Below, in pieces: positions 61,318 through 64,000 of a DNA stretch of 64,000 nt. The notes under the pieces were generated by a model that was not told where the DNA came from, searched no databases, and saw only the letters and a program-made list of their open reading frames with translations. Numbering within the stretch: position 1 is the stretch's first letter; each line of letters starts with the position of its first letter. The DNA lies in assembly GCF_964340395.1 (NCBI RefSeq), contig NC_135559.1:1037501-1101500 (forward strand), in the 5' to 3' direction. Source of the stretch: Glandiceps talaboti. Its lineage: Eukaryota > Hemichordata > Enteropneusta > Spengelidae. A program made the position numbers and the translations under genes.

Positions 61318-63175
61318 GGAGGAGGAGGAGGAGGAGGAGGAGGAGGAGGAGGATGTGGGTAATGGAAGTGATCACAAAAGATCTCCAGTCGGGCATGTCA
61401 ACACAGACATTGATGGAAAACAGCAACGCCGGGATATCGAAAGCCAGGCATTTGAAAGAAATGGCCATCGAGAATCAGTGAATTTAAAACAGGACTCAAC
61501 AGGGAAAACAAAGGAAAACCTGGAAATAGACCAGGAAGAAAGACCTACAGTTGTTGTGCAGATAAGAGGAATGGCAAATCGTATTGGTAGTAGCAGAGTT
61601 ACACAGAATGTTAATAATGAGGCAAATTGTACAGAAAGAATGAGAGAGAAACGACAGTTTACAATTCAACCAGACAGTGAAAGTGGGAGTGATTTGAACA
61701 CTGATAACAAGGAACAGAAAAAGGAACATTACTCTGGAAAAAACAGAGACAAATCAATTAGAAACAACCGTGTAAAACCACTGAGCGACACAACAGCTGT
61801 TGGTTCATGTATGGATGACCAGGAGAAGGTAACCAGGGATTCTAAAATTGTATCCGGCAAGTTAAAATATTTACAAGGCTTTATCATCTTTTACGTTGTT
61901 ATCGTCGCCATCTTGGGAATTATTGCCGAGTGGCTGTGTTATTATTTCATAGCTGTGTCGCGAAATTATGGTATTTACCTTTCACGGAATAAAACAGCTG
62001 ATATAGAGTTATTAGTGTTTTGTATCCTAGCAACAACAGTGTATGTGCTTTTAACAATTTTGTGTATTCAAGAATACCAATATATTGTTGTTTTTATTTG
62101 GAAAACTAACCAGAGGGAAAATGACACACAAAAACAACAGGAAGAAAAAGAAATACTGGCAATAGCATTATGTTTACTCTCCAGATATAATTTCAGCACA
62201 CGTCAATTTGTTCGTTATAAATCAGAGCTTAAAAAGAGGGGCTTTAAAACAACGAGTAAAGTTCTCGTGGCAGCCATTAAAATTGCCAGGCGAAAATACG
62301 AGAAGAACAAAATACAACAAAGGGCTGACTTAGAGTCAAAGGCACGGAAACATGTTATTATGTTGTTGTTTATTTTAAGTTTTTTGAGCGTTATTTTCCA
62401 AGACTTACCTTTAGGAGTTATTTATTACCAACATATTAACCCTTGTACTTTTGGATGGAGCAACCGACAAATTATTGTTTTGTTTATATCTGGTTTCTGT
62501 TGTTATACAAAGACAATCCTACTGGTGTTGTATACCTTCATTGCTGTCTTCTACGTTGGGAGAACAATACTCAGCAAACGACGTACCGCTATAGTCGGTT
62601 TTGTCTTTATCATCTATCTAGTCCTAGTTTTAGCATCGGCAGTTTTTTCAACATTAGTTTTAAATGACATTTTTGTTCAATCTGAGGACAGTTATTGTGA
62701 AAATAATCCCGATAAGTGTATGCTTAAAGTGTTTGCTTCACCATCATTCTCTGTCAAAGAATATGAGGATGGCAATATGAAATTTGAAAATATTGGAGAA
62801 ATGAGAGTAAATGCACCAGTAAGTGTATTCAACTTACGGAATTTAAGAGATGAGAATGTTCATTTTGTGAGGGTACATTGCGATGGTTTAATAGCTGACG
62901 ACAATCTTCGATTTACCTGTCAGCCTGAAAATTGCTGGGTAAATTTTGTCTTTGTTTATCGCAATCATCTATCACCATCAATTTTGTACAATTTTGAACA
63001 AGCTGACACCTGGAACTGTACTGCAAAGACATTAATGATGGGACAGGACTCGGTAATGGAGACCGTTGTCACATATAATGCTTCAAGTATAATGACTGTT
63101 GGATTTGCAAATAATGCATGGGGAGACTGTGATGAACCAAAAAGAGATTCTACACTTTTTACAGAGGTGAATTGA
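60698..63175 (+). CDS. Unrecognised five-pass membrane protein, intronless
   Basis: An uninterrupted 825-codon frame with a true ATG at 60698, TGA at 63173-63175 and AATAAA at 63339. Residues 1-390 are hydrophilic and probably cytoplasmic: a very basic stretch (about 47-105, many RK/KR pairs) and an uninterrupted Asp run then Glu run (about 192-218). Hydrophobic helices lie near 392-420, 435-460, 552-577, 590-625 and 631-656. The loop between helices 2 and 3 is basic and about 90 residues long. Helix 3 ends in FQDLPLGVIYY, where an acidic-Q-D-L/I-P-type turn recalls several invertebrate multipass families. The last 165 residues contain several cysteines and N-glycosylation sequons (NCT, NAS), consistent with an extracellular C-terminus after five passes. 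I do not recognise the family. The lack of introns could mean a retrocopy or a naturally intronless lineage-specific family. Confidence 0.8.
61271..61352 (+). repeat. (GAT)n(GAG)n coding trinucleotide run
   Basis: Pure GAT then pure GAG codons encode the Asp and Glu runs of the membrane protein. The run is prone to length change without frameshift. Confidence 0.95.
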
Positions 63176-63204
63176 GTTTCGTTGTCTATTTTTGAAAGAC
63201 GCGG

Positions 63205-63205
<1 letters not shown>

Positions 63206-63258
<53 letters not shown>
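63206..63258. repeat. (CAGA)n microsatellite
   Basis: A pure run just after the membrane-protein stop codon, in its 3' UTR. Confidence 0.92.
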
Positions 63259-63259
<1 letters not shown>

Positions 63260-63338
63260 TATGAAGATACGATACAATACGAAGTGCTATTCTGTAAATT
63301 TATACATAGTTTAGAACAATTCTATTAGAGTATGGTGA

Positions 63339-63344
63339 AATAAA
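63339..63344 (+). terminator. Polyadenylation signal, five-pass membrane protein
   Basis: AATAAA about 165 bp after the stop codon. Confidence 0.55.
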
Positions 63345-63562
63345 AGTCATTGAATTATATTATCAGTGTTTGAATTCCACATTATCACATTATCAGTGTC
63401 TGAATTATACATTATCAGTGTCTTAAATCTACATTATCAACTTGTGTCTGAATTCTACATCATAAATGTCCCTCAGAGTGTCTATGTATATAATAGTGAA
63501 TAATATTATGTATGTTGAGGATCACTACTTATTCAGCACAGGAGAATTTATGAACGTTCTCT

Positions 63563-63569
<7 letters not shown>

Positions 63570-63637
<68 letters not shown>
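63570..63637. repeat. (GT)n microsatellite
   Basis: A pure GT run. The rest of the right edge to 64000 shows no gene. Confidence 0.92.
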
Positions 63638-63639
<2 letters not shown>

Positions 63640-64000
63640 TGAGACAGTGGCAAACTGTCGAATTGACCAAGTTAAAATATGTCTGTTTAGTTAAACTCAG
63701 ATCACCGTCACTTTTGTTTTCGGTCATTTCCATGGCAACAGCAGTAAATTAGTCATTACTTTTATACACCCTGTCCTTTGTTTAGTTATTATGATATAAT
63801 GATATTTCGTATCCATGACGACAAGGAGAATCCACTTTTTAGACAATTAAGCACAGGTGATGTGTAATTTATGCGGTAGCAACTGTTTTTATAGTGTAAA
63901 TATCTATGCAGGTACTATTGTGTTGTGTACTTAGTGATACTGGTGATACAGTTAGAGGGAGCGGTTGATGCATGTTGTCTGCGTTCTAGTATATTACAAC

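Overview
The window is eukaryotic, AT-rich animal nuclear DNA. It has GT-AG spliced genes with small exons, long introns and 3' ends full of satellites, many microsatellites, and relics of DNA transposons, LINEs and tRNA-derived SINEs. Gene content (MIPEP, GFM1, an aprataxin, a TATDN2-like protein, an FkbM methyltransferase) together with the style of repeats suggests a marine invertebrate. I cannot place it to phylum from sequence alone. Gene models below were built by hand from splice sites, reading phase and recalled family similarity; no database search was run.

Layout. 0-7 kb: transposon relics (LINE reverse transcriptase, piggyBac transposase, a HIRAN-like fragment) around an unrecognised coiled-coil gene on the + strand, with locally duplicated exons. 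7-15 kb: no gene seen; microsatellites, a near-perfect hairpin around a G-run, and minisatellites. 15.3-25.8 kb: mitochondrial intermediate peptidase (MIPEP) on the - strand, 17 exons. 27.9-31.7 kb: a one-exon coding region on the + strand joining an HhH domain, a long basic repeat region and a TatD domain with altered metal ligands. 33.9-38.0 kb: an aprataxin-like gene on the + strand whose N-terminus is 12 acidic/basic repeats, with no FHA domain. 40.0-52.4 kb: mitochondrial elongation factor G1 (GFM1) on the - strand, 18 exons, complete. 53.7-56.9 kb: a type II membrane-anchored FkbM-family methyltransferase on the + strand, 4 exons. 59.4-60.4 kb: an apparently pure 1,030-bp GAGTA array. 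60.7-63.2 kb: an intronless gene for an unrecognised five-pass membrane protein.

How the genes relate. MIPEP and GFM1 both serve mitochondrial protein biogenesis: presequence trimming and translation elongation. Between them lie two co-oriented genes of nucleic-acid end-processing families, TatD/HhH and aprataxin. Both have independently grown tandem repeats inside their coding exons. MIPEP and the TatD gene are divergent, with about 2 kb between start codons. Aprataxin and GFM1 converge. GFM1 and FkbM are divergent.

The most interesting signals are the two repeat-expanded repair-type proteins. One is an aprataxin carrying its own array of predicted CK2 sites where other animals carry a phospho-binding FHA domain. 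The other is a TatD-fold protein that looks catalytically altered.
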